Origin: Mycobacterium paraffinicum
GTDB lineage: Bacteria > Actinomycetota > Actinomycetes > Mycobacteriales > Mycobacteriaceae
Assembly (NCBI RefSeq): GCF_001907675.1
Contig: NZ_MPNT01000008.1
Coordinates: 62,001-126,000 of the forward strand
DNA length: 64,000 nt
Direction of reading: 5' to 3'
Shown: one piece after another, positions 1-9,248 of the stretch
How the letters are laid out: every line of letters starts with the position of its first letter
Position numbering within the stretch: position 1 is the stretch's first letter
Notes under the pieces: model-generated
Told to the model about the DNA's origin: nothing
What the model saw: the letters and a program-made list of their open reading frames with translations, nothing else
The model's database searches: none
Program-made: the position numbers and the translations under genes

Positions 1-1164
1 CCCAGCGGCGAGAATTTCGCGCTGCACCTGATCCCCTCGGGGGTGCTGACCCCCGGCGTCACCAACGTCATCGGCAACGGTGTGGTGGTCGACCCCGGCG
101 TGCTGCTCGACGAGCTCAAGGGCCTCGAGGACCGCGGCGTGGACACCACCAAGCTGTTGATCTCCGCCGATGCCCACCTGCTGTTGCCCTACCACGTCGC
201 CATCGACAAGGTCACCGAGCGCTACATGGGCAACAAGAAGATCGGCACCACCGGCCGCGGCATCGGGCCGTGCTACCAGGACAAGATCGCGCGCCAGGGC
301 ATCCGCGTCGCCGACGTGCTCGACCCCGACCAGCTGACGCACAAGATCGAGGCCGCGCTGGAACTGAAGAACCAGATCCTGGTCAAGATCTACAACCGCA
401 AGGCGCTGGACCCCCACCAGGTCGTCGACGCCCTGCTGCACCAGGCGGAGGGCTTCCGGCACCGCATCCGCGACACCCGGCGGCTGCTCAACACCGCGCT
501 GGAGACGGGCGAGACGGTGCTGCTGGAGGGCTCCCAGGGCACCCTGCTCGACGTCGACCACGGCACGTATCCCTATGTGACGTCGTCGAATCCGACGGCC
601 GGCGGCGCGGCCGTCGGGTCCGGTATCGGGCCCACCCGCATCACCACCGTGCTGGGGATCCTCAAGGCCTACACCACCCGCGTGGGCTCCGGGCCGTTCC
701 CCACCGAGCTGTTCGACGAGAACGGCGAGTACCTGTCCAAGACGGGCGGCGAGTTCGGCGTCACCACCGGGCGGCGCCGACGCTGCGGCTGGTTCGACGC
801 AGTCATCGCGCGCTACGCCACGCGGGTCAACGGCATCACCGACTTCTTCCTGACCAAGCTCGACGTGCTCTCCAGCCTGGAGACGGTGCCGATCTGCGTC
901 GGTTACCGCATCGACGGCGACCGCACCAACGACATGCCGATGACGCAAAGCGACCTGGCTCGCGCCGAACCGATCTACGAGGAGCTGCCCGGCTGGTGGG
1001 AGGACATCTCCGCCGCACGCGAATTCGACGACCTGCCCGCCAAGGCGCGCGACTACGTGCTGCGGCTGGAAGAGCTTGCCGGGGCCCATGTTTCGTGCAT
1101 CGGAGTCGGCCCGGGACGGGAACAGACGATCGTGCGCCGCGACGTCCTGGCGGCGCGCGCGTGA
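1..1164 (+). CDS. purA: Adenylosuccinate synthetase, 5' end outside the window
   Basis: This enzyme makes adenylosuccinate from IMP, aspartate and GTP in the cytoplasm, the first committed step to AMP. The reading frame is open from base 1, and the visible 387 residues begin in the family's N-terminal part, so about 45 residues including the phosphate-binding start are missing. Seen are the motifs [22 protein letters not shown] and TGRRRRCGW, typical of PurA, and a normal C-terminus ending in [11 protein letters not shown]. The stop codon overlaps the GTG start of the next gene (GTGA), so the two are probably translationally coupled. Identity is very secure; only the upstream start is unseen. 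Confidence 0.97.
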   Translation, partial: PSGENFALHLIPSGVLTPGVTNVIGNGVVVDPGVLLDELKGLEDRGVDTTKLLISADAHLLLPYHVAIDKVTERYMGNKKIGTTGRGIGPCYQDKIARQGIRVADVLDPDQLTHKIEAALELKNQILVKIYNRKALDPHQVVDALLHQAEGFRHRIRDTRRLLNTALETGETVLLEGSQGTLLDVDHGTYPYVTSSNPTAGGAAVGSGIGPTRITTVLGILKAYTTRVGSGPFPTELFDENGEYLSKTGGEFGVTTGRRRRCGWFDAVIARYATRVNGITDFFLTKLDVLSSLETVPICVGYRIDGDRTNDMPMTQSDLARAEPIYEELPGWWEDISAAREFDDLPAKARDYVLRLEELAGAHVSCIGVGPGREQTIVRRDVLAARA

Positions 1165-1799
1165 CCGAACTCGACCCGAAAGAACTCGACCCCGACTACG
1201 AACACCACGGCGGCTTTCCCGAATACGGCCCGGCCAGTCCGGGCCCGGGGTTCGGCCGGTTCGTCGCGGCCATGCGCGCGCTGCTGGACCTGGCCGTGTC
1301 CGCCGACCCCGGCGACGACGTCTGGGACGACGCGGCCGACCGCGCGGCGGCCCTGGTGCAGTTGCTGGGCCCGTTCCAGGCCGACGAGGGCAAGCCGCCG
1401 GCCGGGCGCACGCCCGACCTGCCCGGCATGGGCAGCCTGTTGCTGCCGCCCTGGACGTTGACCAGGTACGCGCCGGACGGTGTCGAGATGACCGGCTACT
1501 TCAGCCGCTTCCACGTCGGCGGGAACCACGCCGTGCACGGCGGTGTGCTTCCGCTGCTGTTCGACCACATGTTCGGGATGGTGTCGCACGCTGCGGGCCG
1601 GCCGATCAGCCGCACCGCCTTCCTGCACGTCGACTACCGCAAGGTCACCCCGATCGATGCGCCGCTGGTGGTGCGCGGCCGCGTCACGAGTACTGAGGGC
1701 CGCAAGGCCTTCGTCGCTGCCGAACTCCTCGACGGTGACGACGCGGTGCTGGCCGAGGCCAACGGGCTGATGGTGCGGCTGCTTCCCGGTCAACCTTGA
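1161..1799 (+). CDS. Hotdog-fold thioesterase-like protein (Rv0356c-like)
   Basis: This 212-residue protein has a C-terminal PaaI-type hotdog domain, seen in the [14 protein letters not shown] stretch (around residues 128-141) and the following beta strands with LHVDYRK. Families of this type hydrolyse acyl-CoA or other thioesters, but the substrate cannot be read here. The N-terminal 70 residues are acidic and not part of the core domain. The GTG start at 1161 overlaps the purA stop by four bases and fixes the start. In M. tuberculosis a similar protein (Rv0356c, from memory) also follows purA. The function is inferred from fold only. Confidence 0.85.
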   Translation: MTELDPKELDPDYEHHGGFPEYGPASPGPGFGRFVAAMRALLDLAVSADPGDDVWDDAADRAAALVQLLGPFQADEGKPPAGRTPDLPGMGSLLLPPWTLTRYAPDGVEMTGYFSRFHVGGNHAVHGGVLPLLFDHMFGMVSHAAGRPISRTAFLHVDYRKVTPIDAPLVVRGRVTSTEGRKAFVAAELLDGDDAVLAEANGLMVRLLPGQP

Positions 1800-1828
1800 G
1801 TTTTCCGCCGCGCACCTATCCTTGAGCC

Positions 1829-3055
1829 GTGACCGACGGACCAGACGACAAGACGAGCGTGCTCGCCGTGCCCTCGCGACCGCCGACGGGGATGGCCGAC
1901 GTCCGGCCGCGCGTGGCGTTGCTGGGTTCCGGTGAACTGGCGCGGGAACTGGCGGTCGCGCTGCGGCGTCTGGGCGCGCGGGTGATCGCCCTCGACGACC
2001 GCGCGGACGCGCCCGCCCACTCGGTCGCCGAGCAGGCGCTGGTGGTCCCGATGACCGACGCCGGCGAGCTGGCCAAGGCCATCCGCGGGGTGCAGCCGGA
2101 CTTCGTGGTGACCACCACCGACGCGGTCGCGACCCGGGCCCTCGAGGGACTCGAGGGCCCGCAGCTGGTCCCCAGCGCACGCGCCGTCCGGCTCGCCGCC
2201 GACCGGGAGGGCCTGCGCCGGCTGGCCGCCGACGAGTTGGGCCTGCCCACCGCGCCGTTCTGGTTCGTCGGCACCGCCGCCGAACTCGAGGCGGTGGGCG
2301 CCTACGCCGGCTACCCGCTGCTGGTGAAGCCCGTGCTGGCGGGCGCCGGGCGGGGGCAGTCGGTGGCGTCGGGGCCCGACGACATCGGGCCGGCCTGGCA
2401 GCGCGCGACGGGGGGTCACGGCGACCAGCACCGGGTGCTGGCCGAGACCGTGGTGGAGGTCGAGTTCTACGTCACCCTGCTTGCGGTGCGTTCCGACGGT
2501 CCGCAGGGGCCACGGGTCGACTTCTGCTCGCCCGTCGGCCATAGCGAGCCCAGCCCCGACGTGCTGGAGTCCTGGCAACCCCAGCAGCTGAGCACCGCGG
2601 CGCTCGACGCCGCCAGATCGATCGCCGCGCGGATCGTCAAGGCGCTCGGCGGGCGCGGCGTCTTCGGCGTCGAGCTGATGATCAACGGCGACGAGGTCTA
2701 CTTCGTCGACGTCACGCCGCTCCCCGCCGACAGCGCCTGGGCCACCGTGCGCAGCCAGCGGCTGTCGGCCTTCGAACTGCAGGCCCGCACCATCCTCGGC
2801 CTGCCGGTGGACACCATGATGATCTCGCCGGGGGCGGCCCACCGGGTGGAGCGCGCCGACGCGCCGCCTGCCGCGATCGCCGGGGCGCTGAGCGTGCCGG
2901 AGAGCGACCTTCGCGCCGTCGGACGGGGATTCCAGGCGCTGGCCACCGCGCCGGAGGTGTCGGCGGCGCGCGACCGCGCCCGCGAGGTCGCGGACCGACT
3001 GGCGGTACGCCACCTGGGCCCACACAGCTCGGTCACGCGAGAGGCGCGGCTATAA
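1829..3055 (+). CDS. purT: PurT-type ATP-grasp protein (formate-dependent GAR transformylase family)
   Basis: PurT enzymes use formate and ATP to formylate glycinamide ribonucleotide in purine synthesis. The 408-residue length, GSGELARE motif (34-40), ATP-grasp core (VKPVLAGAGRGQS, 167-178), FGVEL (279-283) and ESWQPQQ (247-253) all fit. By eye against E. coli PurT recalled from memory, several substrate residues differ: Glu82 is Thr96, Mg ligand Glu279 is Asp294, RPHDTG is LPADSA, Lys355 looks like Val356 and Arg362 is Gly365. ATP binding therefore looks intact while GAR binding looks weakened, so a changed substrate is possible. GTG start; 29 bases after the thioesterase gene. Confidence 0.88.
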   Translation: MTDGPDDKTSVLAVPSRPPTGMADVRPRVALLGSGELARELAVALRRLGARVIALDDRADAPAHSVAEQALVVPMTDAGELAKAIRGVQPDFVVTTTDAVATRALEGLEGPQLVPSARAVRLAADREGLRRLAADELGLPTAPFWFVGTAAELEAVGAYAGYPLLVKPVLAGAGRGQSVASGPDDIGPAWQRATGGHGDQHRVLAETVVEVEFYVTLLAVRSDGPQGPRVDFCSPVGHSEPSPDVLESWQPQQLSTAALDAARSIAARIVKALGGRGVFGVELMINGDEVYFVDVTPLPADSAWATVRSQRLSAFELQARTILGLPVDTMMISPGAAHRVERADAPPAAIAGALSVPESDLRAVGRGFQALATAPEVSAARDRAREVADRLAVRHLGPHSSVTREARL

Positions 3056-3131
3056 CCTCGCTACCATCCGAGGTCACGTACCAGTGTGGGGGCGACTTCA
3101 CAATGCTCACGGAGAACGAGGTCAGACAAGC

Positions 3132-3563
3132 ATGAGCACAGAGCGCGGCTCATACGCCGGAGACATCACGCCGCTGGAGGCATGGAAGCTGCTCAGCGAC
3201 AACCCCGACGCCGTACTGGTCGACGTGCGTACCGACGCCGAATGGCGGTTCGTCGGTGTGCCCGACCTGTCCAGCCTGGGCCGCGAGGTGGTTTTCATCG
3301 AGTGGAACACGTCCGACGGCACCTTCAACGCCAACTTCGCCGACGAACTGCGCGACCGGGTGCCCGAGACCGAGGCCGAACGGCCGGTGGTTTTCCTGTG
3401 TCGCTCGGGCAACCGCTCCATCGGTGCCGCCGAGGTCGCCACCCGGGCCGGCATCACCCCGGCCTACAACGTGCTGGACGGGTTCGAGGGCCAGCTGAAC
3501 GCGCAGGGCCATCGCGGTGAGTCGGGTTGGCGCGCAATCGGATTGCCCTGGAAGCAGCTATGA
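3132..3563 (+). CDS. Rhodanese-like sulfurtransferase (Rv0390-like)
   Basis: This 143-residue single-domain rhodanese is likely cytoplasmic and carries sulfur as a cysteine persulfide. The active-site loop CRSGNRS starts at Cys90, after a typical VVFLC strand; the N-terminal DVRTDAEW motif (31-38) is the other family signature. ATG 3132 is chosen because it gives a normal rhodanese N-terminus; an earlier GTG at 3084 would add 16 unrelated residues. Its stop overlaps the metZ start (ATGA), so it is probably co-translated with O-succinylhomoserine sulfhydrylase. A role in sulfur supply to methionine synthesis is suggested by that coupling but not shown. Confidence 0.9.
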   Translation: MSTERGSYAGDITPLEAWKLLSDNPDAVLVDVRTDAEWRFVGVPDLSSLGREVVFIEWNTSDGTFNANFADELRDRVPETEAERPVVFLCRSGNRSIGAAEVATRAGITPAYNVLDGFEGQLNAQGHRGESGWRAIGLPWKQL

Positions 3564-4786
3564 GTTCCCCGCCGGGGGACTCCGTCCGGGTGCCCAAGGC
3601 GTTGCCCGACGGCGTCAGCCAGGCCACCATCGGCGTGCGCGGCGGCCTGCTGCGCTCCGGCTTCGACGAGACCGCCGAGGCGATGTTCTTGACGTCCGGC
3701 TACGTCTACGATTCCGCGGCCGTCGCCGAGAAGTCGTTCACCGGCGAGCTCGACCACTTCGTGTACTCGCGGTATGGCAACCCGACCGTGACGATGTTCG
3801 AGGAGCGGTTGCGCCTGATCGAGGGCGCGCCGGCGGCGTTCGCCACCGCGAGCGGCATGGCGGCGGTGTTCACCTCGCTGGGCGCGCTGCTGGCCGCCGG
3901 GGACCGGCTGGTCGCGTCGCGCAGCCTGTTCGGGTCGTGCTTCGTGGTGTGCAACGAGATCCTGCCGCGCTGGGGGGTGGAGACCGTCTTCGTCGACGGC
4001 GACGACCTGGCGCAGTGGGAGGAGGCGCTGTCGAAGCCGACGCAGGCGGTCTTCTTCGAGACACCGTCGAACCCGATGCAGTCGCTGGTGGACATCGCCG
4101 CGGTGGTCGAGCTCGCGCACGCCGCGGGCGCAAAAGTGGTGTTGGACAACGTCTTCGCCACCCCGCTGCTGCAGCAGGGCATTCCGCTGGGTGTCGACGT
4201 GGTGGTGTACTCGGGCACCAAACACATCGACGGTCAGGGCCGGGTGCTGGGCGGCGCGATCCTGGGCGACAAGGAATACATCGACGGCCCCGTGCAGAAG
4301 CTGATGCGGCACACCGGGCCGGCGCTGAGCGCGTTCAATGCCTGGGTGCTGGTGAAAGGCCTTGAGACACTGGCGGTCCGGGTGGAGCACAGCAATTCCT
4401 CGGCGCACCGGATCGCGGAGTTCCTCGAGACCCATCCGGCGGTGAGCTGGGTCCGCTACCCGTTCCTGCCGTCGCACCCGCAGCACGACCTGGCCAAGCG
4501 GCAGATGTCGGGCGGGGGGACGGTGATCACCTTCGCGCTGGACTGCCCCGACGAGAAGGCCAAGCAGCGGGCGTTCGAGGTGCTGGACAAGCTGCGGCTG
4601 ATCGACATCTCCAACAACCTGGGCGACGCGAAATCCCTTGTCACACACCCGGCCACCACCACTCACCGGGCGATGGGCCCGGAGGGCCGCGCGGCGATCG
4701 GCCTCGGCGACGGCGTGGTGCGGATCTCCGTCGGGCTCGAGGGCACCGAGGACCTGATCGCCGATATCGACCAGGCTCTGAGCTAG
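3560..4786 (+). CDS. metZ: O-succinylhomoserine sulfhydrylase
   Basis: MetZ is a PLP enzyme of the Cys/Met metabolism family that converts O-succinylhomoserine and sulfide to homocysteine. The protein has 408 residues. The Schiff-base lysine is Lys221 in SGTKHIDGQG; YSRYGNPT (about 71-78) contributes PLP-phosphate contacts and the C-terminal domain has the usual NLGDAKSLVTHPATTTH block. The HIDGQGR sequence after the lysine is the form typical of O-succinylhomoserine sulfhydrylases rather than cystathionine synthases. ATG 3560 overlaps the rhodanese stop. The gene ends 8 bases before the convergent ndh stop, leaving little room for a terminator. Confidence 0.95.
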   Translation: MSSPPGDSVRVPKALPDGVSQATIGVRGGLLRSGFDETAEAMFLTSGYVYDSAAVAEKSFTGELDHFVYSRYGNPTVTMFEERLRLIEGAPAAFATASGMAAVFTSLGALLAAGDRLVASRSLFGSCFVVCNEILPRWGVETVFVDGDDLAQWEEALSKPTQAVFFETPSNPMQSLVDIAAVVELAHAAGAKVVLDNVFATPLLQQGIPLGVDVVVYSGTKHIDGQGRVLGGAILGDKEYIDGPVQKLMRHTGPALSAFNAWVLVKGLETLAVRVEHSNSSAHRIAEFLETHPAVSWVRYPFLPSHPQHDLAKRQMSGGGTVITFALDCPDEKAKQRAFEVLDKLRLIDISNNLGDAKSLVTHPATTTHRAMGPEGRAAIGLGDGVVRISVGLEGTEDLIADIDQALS

Positions 4787-4794
4787 TCGAAGAG

Positions 4795-6180
4795 CTAACC
4801 CGCCTGCTTCTCGGCCGCCTCGACGCGTTCGACCGCGGCCAGCGAGCCCTCCTGCGCCTGGCGCTCCACCCAGTCGACCACCGGCCGCGCGTACATCATC
4901 TGGCTGGTGATCGCCATCTGTCCGCGGGTGCGGCCCAGGAAGGAAATCCCCCAGGAGAACATGGCGGCTAGGCGGTTGCGGAACCCGACCAGGTACAACA
5001 GGTGCAGCAGCAGCCACGCCAACCAGGCGACGAAGCCGCCGAACTCCAGCTTGCCGACCTTCGCGACGGCGCTGTACCGCGAGATCAGCGCCATGCTGCC
5101 CTTGTCGAAGTACTTGAACGGCTTGCGGGTGGCCGGGTCGTCGTGGCCCTTCACCGCGTGCTTGATCAGCGTGGTGACGTAGTGCGCGCCCTGGATCGCG
5201 CCCTGGGCCATCCCGGGGACGCCGGGCACCGACATCAGGTCGCCGACGACGAACACGTACGGGTGGCCCTTGACGGTGAGGTCGGGCTCGACGATCACCC
5301 GCCCGGCGCGGTCGGTCTCGGTGCCGTCGGACTGCTCGGCGATCATCTTGCCCAGCTCGCTGGCTTGCACGCCGGCGGCCCACACCTTGCACGCGCACTC
5401 GATGCGGCGCTCGCCGCCGTCCTTTTCCTTGATGGTGATGCCCAGGTAGTCCACCGAGGTCACCATGGCGTTCAGCTGCACCTCGACGTCCATCTTCTGC
5501 AGCCGGCGCTGCGCCTTGAGGCCCAGCTTGGTGCCCATCGGCGGCAACACCGCGGGCGCGGCGTCGAGCAGGATGACCCGGCATTCGCTGGGTGTGATCG
5601 TCCGGAACGCCCCGGCCAGGGTCCGCTCGGCGAGCTGAACGATCTCCCCGGCCAGCTCCACGCCGGTCGGGCCCGCGCCCACCACCACGAACGTCAGGCG
5701 CCGCTGCCGCTCCGCCGGGTCGGTGGCGACTTCGGCCGCCTCGAACGCGCCGAGGATGCGGGCCCGCAGCTCGAGGGCGTCGTCGATGCTCTTCATGCCC
5801 GGCGCGAAGGCCGCGTACTCGTCGTGGCCGAAATAGGACTGCTGCGCTCCGGCGGCGACGATGAGGCTGTCGAAGGGCGTCACCGTCTCCATGCCCATCA
5901 GGTGGGACGTCACGGTCTTCGCCGTCAGGTCGATGGCGCCGACGTCGCCCCACAGCACCCGGACGTTCTTCTGCCGGCGCAGGATCAGCCGGGTGGTCGG
6001 GGCGATGTCGCCCTCGGACAGGATGCCGGTGGCCACCTGGTACAGCAACGGCTGGAACAGGTGGGTCGTGGTCTTCGAGATCAGGGTGACGTCGACGTCG
6101 GCCCGCTTGAGTGCCCTGGCCGCGTTCAGACCACCGAATCCGCTCCCGATGATGACGACGCGATGGCGCGACATGCTCAC
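4795..6180 (-). CDS. ndhA: Type II NADH dehydrogenase (non-proton-pumping)
   Basis: This single-subunit FAD enzyme oxidises NADH and reduces menaquinone at the inner face of the membrane. Seen are the FAD Rossmann motif GSGFGG near the N-terminus, the NADH motif GAGPTGVELAGE near 168-179, and the FAD-binding VVGDLMSV segment. A hydrophobic stretch (WLAWLLLHLLYLVGF) near 377-391 and the C-terminal amphipathic part fit monotopic membrane attachment. Length, 461 residues, is normal. The GTG at 6180 is followed two codons later by an ATG at 6174, and either may be used. The symbol follows the metZ-ndhA neighbourhood of M. tuberculosis; the distinction from ndh rests on context. Confidence 0.93.
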   Translation of the reverse strand: MSMSRHRVVIIGSGFGGLNAARALKRADVDVTLISKTTTHLFQPLLYQVATGILSEGDIAPTTRLILRRQKNVRVLWGDVGAIDLTAKTVTSHLMGMETVTPFDSLIVAAGAQQSYFGHDEYAAFAPGMKSIDDALELRARILGAFEAAEVATDPAERQRRLTFVVVGAGPTGVELAGEIVQLAERTLAGAFRTITPSECRVILLDAAPAVLPPMGTKLGLKAQRRLQKMDVEVQLNAMVTSVDYLGITIKEKDGGERRIECACKVWAAGVQASELGKMIAEQSDGTETDRAGRVIVEPDLTVKGHPYVFVVGDLMSVPGVPGMAQGAIQGAHYVTTLIKHAVKGHDDPATRKPFKYFDKGSMALISRYSAVAKVGKLEFGGFVAWLAWLLLHLLYLVGFRNRLAAMFSWGISFLGRTRGQMAITSQMMYARPVVDWVERQAQEGSLAAVERVEAAEKQAG

Positions 6181-6210
6181 CCCCTTACCGTACGACGCCG
6201 CCGGGCCGCG

Positions 6211-6831
6211 CTAGAACGGCCACCCGTTGGAGTTGTCCTTGAATTTGCCGTTGACCGCGGTGCAGAAGTCGTCGGCGGTGCCGGCCAGCAGCACGTAGTA
6301 GGTCTCGCCGGCCCGGCGGCTCTCGTAGGTGTTGGGGGTGCTCCAGCCGCTGTTGCACAGCGTTGTCTGGGTGCCGGCCGTGGCCCGGCGCCAGTTCGTC
6401 TTGGCGCAGCCGGCCAGGCCGTCGACGTTGGGCGTGGCGCTCTTGGCGGCGACCACCATCGCGCCTCCCCATTGACCGTCGTTGCGCCGGAAGGCGCGCG
6501 CCCCGAATCCTGCGTTGTTCGTCTGGCACGCCAGCGCCCGTCGCATCAGCGAGAATGGCGCCGCCAGTTGGGAATTGGGGCTCGCGGCGGCGGCCGTGAT
6601 GAACTGCGCCGCGTCCGAGCCGTCGACCTCCTGCACGTTGGGCGTGCCGAAGCTGAACAGCTGCTGGGCGATCCCGGCGTTGCTGCCGCCGCCGATGATC
6701 GGCCCGCCGCCGCTCGACGTCATCGGGGGCAGCGCGGCCGGGTCGGCGCCGGCCGGCGGGAGGCCGGCAGCGCCGGCCAGCGCCAGCGTCACGGCCAGGC
6801 TGCGGAGCGCGATGCCTTTCATGCCCTTCAT
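6211..6831 (-). CDS. Secreted protein with six or more cysteines (Rv0398c-like)
   Basis: The predicted product of 206 residues starts with a clear signal peptide (MKGMKGIALRS then a hydrophobic run to PAGADP), so it should be exported. The mature part has regularly placed cysteines (ALACQT, AGCAKT, TLCNSG, DFCTAV), probably in disulfides, and ends in NSNGWPF. I do not recognise a catalytic motif. I chose ATG 6831 because the signal peptide starts there; the frame is open to 6876, which would add a non-signal-like basic segment. It lies just downstream of the FadE7-like gene on the same strand, as in M. tuberculosis. Function unknown. Confidence 0.8.
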   Translation of the reverse strand: MKGMKGIALRSLAVTLALAGAAGLPPAGADPAALPPMTSSGGGPIIGGGSNAGIAQQLFSFGTPNVQEVDGSDAAQFITAAAASPNSQLAAPFSLMRRALACQTNNAGFGARAFRRNDGQWGGAMVVAAKSATPNVDGLAGCAKTNWRRATAGTQTTLCNSGWSTPNTYESRRAGETYYVLLAGTADDFCTAVNGKFKDNSNGWPF

Positions 6832-6876
6832 TCCAGCACGTGTGCGTAGCCGGCGCGACGGCCATATCGCGGTCAT

Positions 6877-8061
6877 TTACCGGAATGCGTCGCTGCCGGT
6901 GAACGCCTGGCCGAGCACCAGCTGGTGCATCTCGGGTGTGCCCTCGTAGGTCAGCACCGACTCCAGGTTGACCATGTGCCGGATCACCGGATACTCCAGC
7001 GATATGCCGTTGCCGCCCAGGATGGTTCGGGCGGTCCGGCAGATCTCGATGGCCTCCCGGGTGTTGTTCAGCTTGCCGAAGCTGACCTGCTCGGGACGCA
7101 ACCCGACGCTGTCCTTGAGGCGGCCCAGGTGCAGCGACAGCAGCTGGCCCTTGTGCAGCTCGACCGCCATGTCGACGAGTTTCGCCTGGGTCAACTGGAA
7201 TCCGGCGATCGGGCGGCCGAATTGGGTGCGCTGCGTGGCGTAGTCGAGCGCGGCCTGCCACGCCGAGCGCGCGGCGCCCATCGAACCCCAGATGATGCCG
7301 TAGCGCGCCTCGGACAAACACGACAGCGGCCCGCGCAGGCCGGTGGCCCCGGGCAGCATCGCGTCGGCGGGCAGCCGCACGTCGTCGAGCACCAGCTCGC
7401 TGGTGATCGAGGCCCGCAGCGACAGTTTGTGGTGGATGGTGTTGGCCGAAAAGCCCGGCGTCTTGGTGGGCACGACGAACCCCCGGACGCCTTCGTCGGT
7501 GGCGGCCCAGACCACCGCGACGTCGGCGACCGAACCGTTGGTGATCCACAGTTTGCGGCCGGTCAGCACCCAATCCGAGCCGTCGCGCCGGGCGCGGGTC
7601 TTCATCGCGGCGGGATCGGACCCCACGTCGGGCTCGGTCAGCCCGAAGCACCCCAGCAGTTCGCCCGAGGCCATCGCGGGCAGCCACTCCCGCTTCTGCT
7701 CCTCGGAGCCGAAGTTCCAGATCGCGAACATCGCCAGCGACCCCTGCACCGAGACCATCGACCGGATTCCGGAGTCGGCGGCCTCGAGTTCGGTACAGGC
7801 CAGCCCGTAGTGCACGGCCGAGGCCCCGCCACACCCGTAGCCCTCCAGGTGCATGCCGAGCAGGCCGAGCTGGCCGAACCCCTTGGCGAGTTCGCGCACC
7901 GGCAGGTCGCCGATCTCGAACCACTCCGCGATGTGGGGTAGGACGTGCTCGGCGCAGAACTCTCTGACGGTGTCGCGCACCGCGAGCTCGTCGCTGGACA
8001 GGGAGGCGTCCAGGCCCAGCGGGTCGTACCGGTCGAACGCGGGAGGTTTGTGCGTGCTCAT
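6877..8061 (-). CDS. fadE7: Acyl-CoA dehydrogenase, glutaryl-CoA dehydrogenase-like
   Basis: This 394-residue FAD flavoenzyme should oxidise an acyl-CoA at the alpha-beta position. The order of blocks is typical: an N-terminal helical domain, the GCFGLTEPDVGSDP substrate/FAD loop, the beta-domain, and a C-terminal helical domain with RTILGGNGI and the TYEGTPEMHQL segment, whose Glu is the catalytic base in the glutaryl-CoA dehydrogenase position. Internal similarity to glutaryl-CoA dehydrogenases is stronger than to medium-chain enzymes, but the acid substrate cannot be told from sequence. The symbol is based on position beside the Rv0398c-like gene. It is preceded by an SDR on the same strand, a possible partner in acyl-CoA breakdown. 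Confidence 0.9.
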   Translation of the reverse strand: MSTHKPPAFDRYDPLGLDASLSSDELAVRDTVREFCAEHVLPHIAEWFEIGDLPVRELAKGFGQLGLLGMHLEGYGCGGASAVHYGLACTELEAADSGIRSMVSVQGSLAMFAIWNFGSEEQKREWLPAMASGELLGCFGLTEPDVGSDPAAMKTRARRDGSDWVLTGRKLWITNGSVADVAVVWAATDEGVRGFVVPTKTPGFSANTIHHKLSLRASITSELVLDDVRLPADAMLPGATGLRGPLSCLSEARYGIIWGSMGAARSAWQAALDYATQRTQFGRPIAGFQLTQAKLVDMAVELHKGQLLSLHLGRLKDSVGLRPEQVSFGKLNNTREAIEICRTARTILGGNGISLEYPVIRHMVNLESVLTYEGTPEMHQLVLGQAFTGSDAFR

Positions 8062-8065
8062 GGTC

Positions 8066-8812
8066 TCAGCCTGCCATCGTTAGGCCGCCGCTGACGCTGA
8101 TCACCTGTCCGGTGATGAACGACGCGGCGGGCGACGCGAAGAACAGCACCGGCGCGGCGACCTCCTCGGGGCGGGCCAGGCGGCGAAACGGGATGGCTTT
8201 GACCAGCGCCTCTTTCAGCTTCTCCGGCTGGGCGTGAAACAGCGGCGTGTCGGTCGGCCCTGGGCACACGCAGTTGACCGTGATCCGGTGGCGGGCCATC
8301 TCCCGGGCCAGCGACTTGGTCAGCGCGATCACCCCGCCCTTGGCGCCGGCGTAGATGGATTCCCCGGCGCTGCCGACGCGGCCGGCGTCGCTGGCCAGGT
8401 TGACGACACGGCCGCCGGGGTGCGTCTCGATCATGGCGGGCAGGAACGCGGCGCACACGTGCACCGGCCCGAGGTAGTTGATCGCCACCACCTTGGCCGC
8501 GAATTGCGGTGTGGCGTTGAGGAATTGGTCGGTGCGATCCCAGCCGGCGGCGTTCACCACGATGTCGGGCACCCCGGCCTCGGCGTGGGTCGCGTCCCGC
8601 AGCGCGTCGACCTGGTCCGGGTCGGCGACATCCACCGGCAGCGCGGTGATCAGCTCGGGGCGCTCCTTGGCGGTGGCGGCCGCTGCCGCCTCGTCGAGGT
8701 CGGCGGCGATCACGCGGTCGCCCTGCGCGGCGAACGCCAGCGCTATCGCTTTGCCGATGCCCGAGCCGGCGCCGGTCACCACCGCGAGGCGGCTCGCTGA
8801 ATCCGCGTTCAT
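8066..8812 (-). CDS. Short-chain dehydrogenase/reductase, hydroxyacyl-CoA dehydrogenase type
   Basis: This 248-residue classical SDR has the TGAGSGIG NAD(P)-binding motif, the NAAG motif, an active-site Ser in NLASDAG and the YAGAK catalytic pair. The acidic residue after the second strand (AADLDE) suggests NAD rather than NADP. The segment VNLASDAGRVGSAGES resembles alicyclic 2-hydroxyacyl-CoA dehydrogenases such as BadH, which would suit its coupling with an acyl-CoA dehydrogenase four bases downstream. ATG 8812 places the Rossmann motif at the normal distance; longer frames upstream have no signal. Exact substrate unknown. Confidence 0.88.
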   Translation of the reverse strand: MNADSASRLAVVTGAGSGIGKAIALAFAAQGDRVIAADLDEAAAAATAKERPELITALPVDVADPDQVDALRDATHAEAGVPDIVVNAAGWDRTDQFLNATPQFAAKVVAINYLGPVHVCAAFLPAMIETHPGGRVVNLASDAGRVGSAGESIYAGAKGGVIALTKSLAREMARHRITVNCVCPGPTDTPLFHAQPEKLKEALVKAIPFRRLARPEEVAAPVLFFASPAASFITGQVISVSGGLTMAG

Positions 8813-8881
8813 TTGCGACGAACGTAGGTTCGCCGCGGCGGCACGGTCAAGGGCGACCGGCCCGCCCGGTAGTCTCGCGGC

Positions 8882-9244
8882 ATGCGGCGGCTGGTGTGGC
8901 TGGGCCTGGACGTCATCGGTGTGCTGGTCTTCTGCGCCGTCGGGCGCCGCAGCCACGACGAGGGGCTCAACCTCACCGGCGTGGCCACCACCGCGTGGCC
9001 GTTCCTCACCGGAACCGTCTTCGGCTGGTTGGCGTCCCGCGCCTGGCGGCGCCCCACCGCGGTGGCGCCGACCGGCGTGGTGGTCTGGCTGTCCACCGTC
9101 GTCGTCGGGATGCTGTTGCGGAAGGCCAGTTCCGCCGGCGTGGCGGCCAGTTTCGTCGTGGTGGCGGCGTCGGTCACGGCGGTGTTGTTGCTCGGCTGGC
9201 GGGCGGTCGTCGCGCTGATGCTGCGGCGCCGGGCCCGCGCGTAG
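8882..9244 (+). CDS. DUF3054 small integral membrane protein
   Basis: This 120-residue protein is nearly all membrane, with four hydrophobic segments at about 5-22, 35-52, 60-78 and 84-104 and a basic C-terminus (MLRRRARA). The GRRSHDEG loop after the first helix and WPFLTGTVFGW match the DUF3054 family as I remember it. No function is known for the family. It is divergent from the SDR gene, with about 70 bases between starts, and ends five bases before the methyltransferase gene, so it probably forms a transcription unit with it. Confidence 0.85.
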   Translation: MRRLVWLGLDVIGVLVFCAVGRRSHDEGLNLTGVATTAWPFLTGTVFGWLASRAWRRPTAVAPTGVVVWLSTVVVGMLLRKASSAGVAASFVVVAASVTAVLLLGWRAVVALMLRRRARA

Positions 9245-9248
9245 CACC

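Noticed and set aside
3464..5953. A very long minus-strand open frame opposite metZ and across ndhA
   Set aside because: It is high-GC shadow coding. The real genes on both strands have clear family motifs, while this frame is Arg/Ala/Gly-rich without domains.
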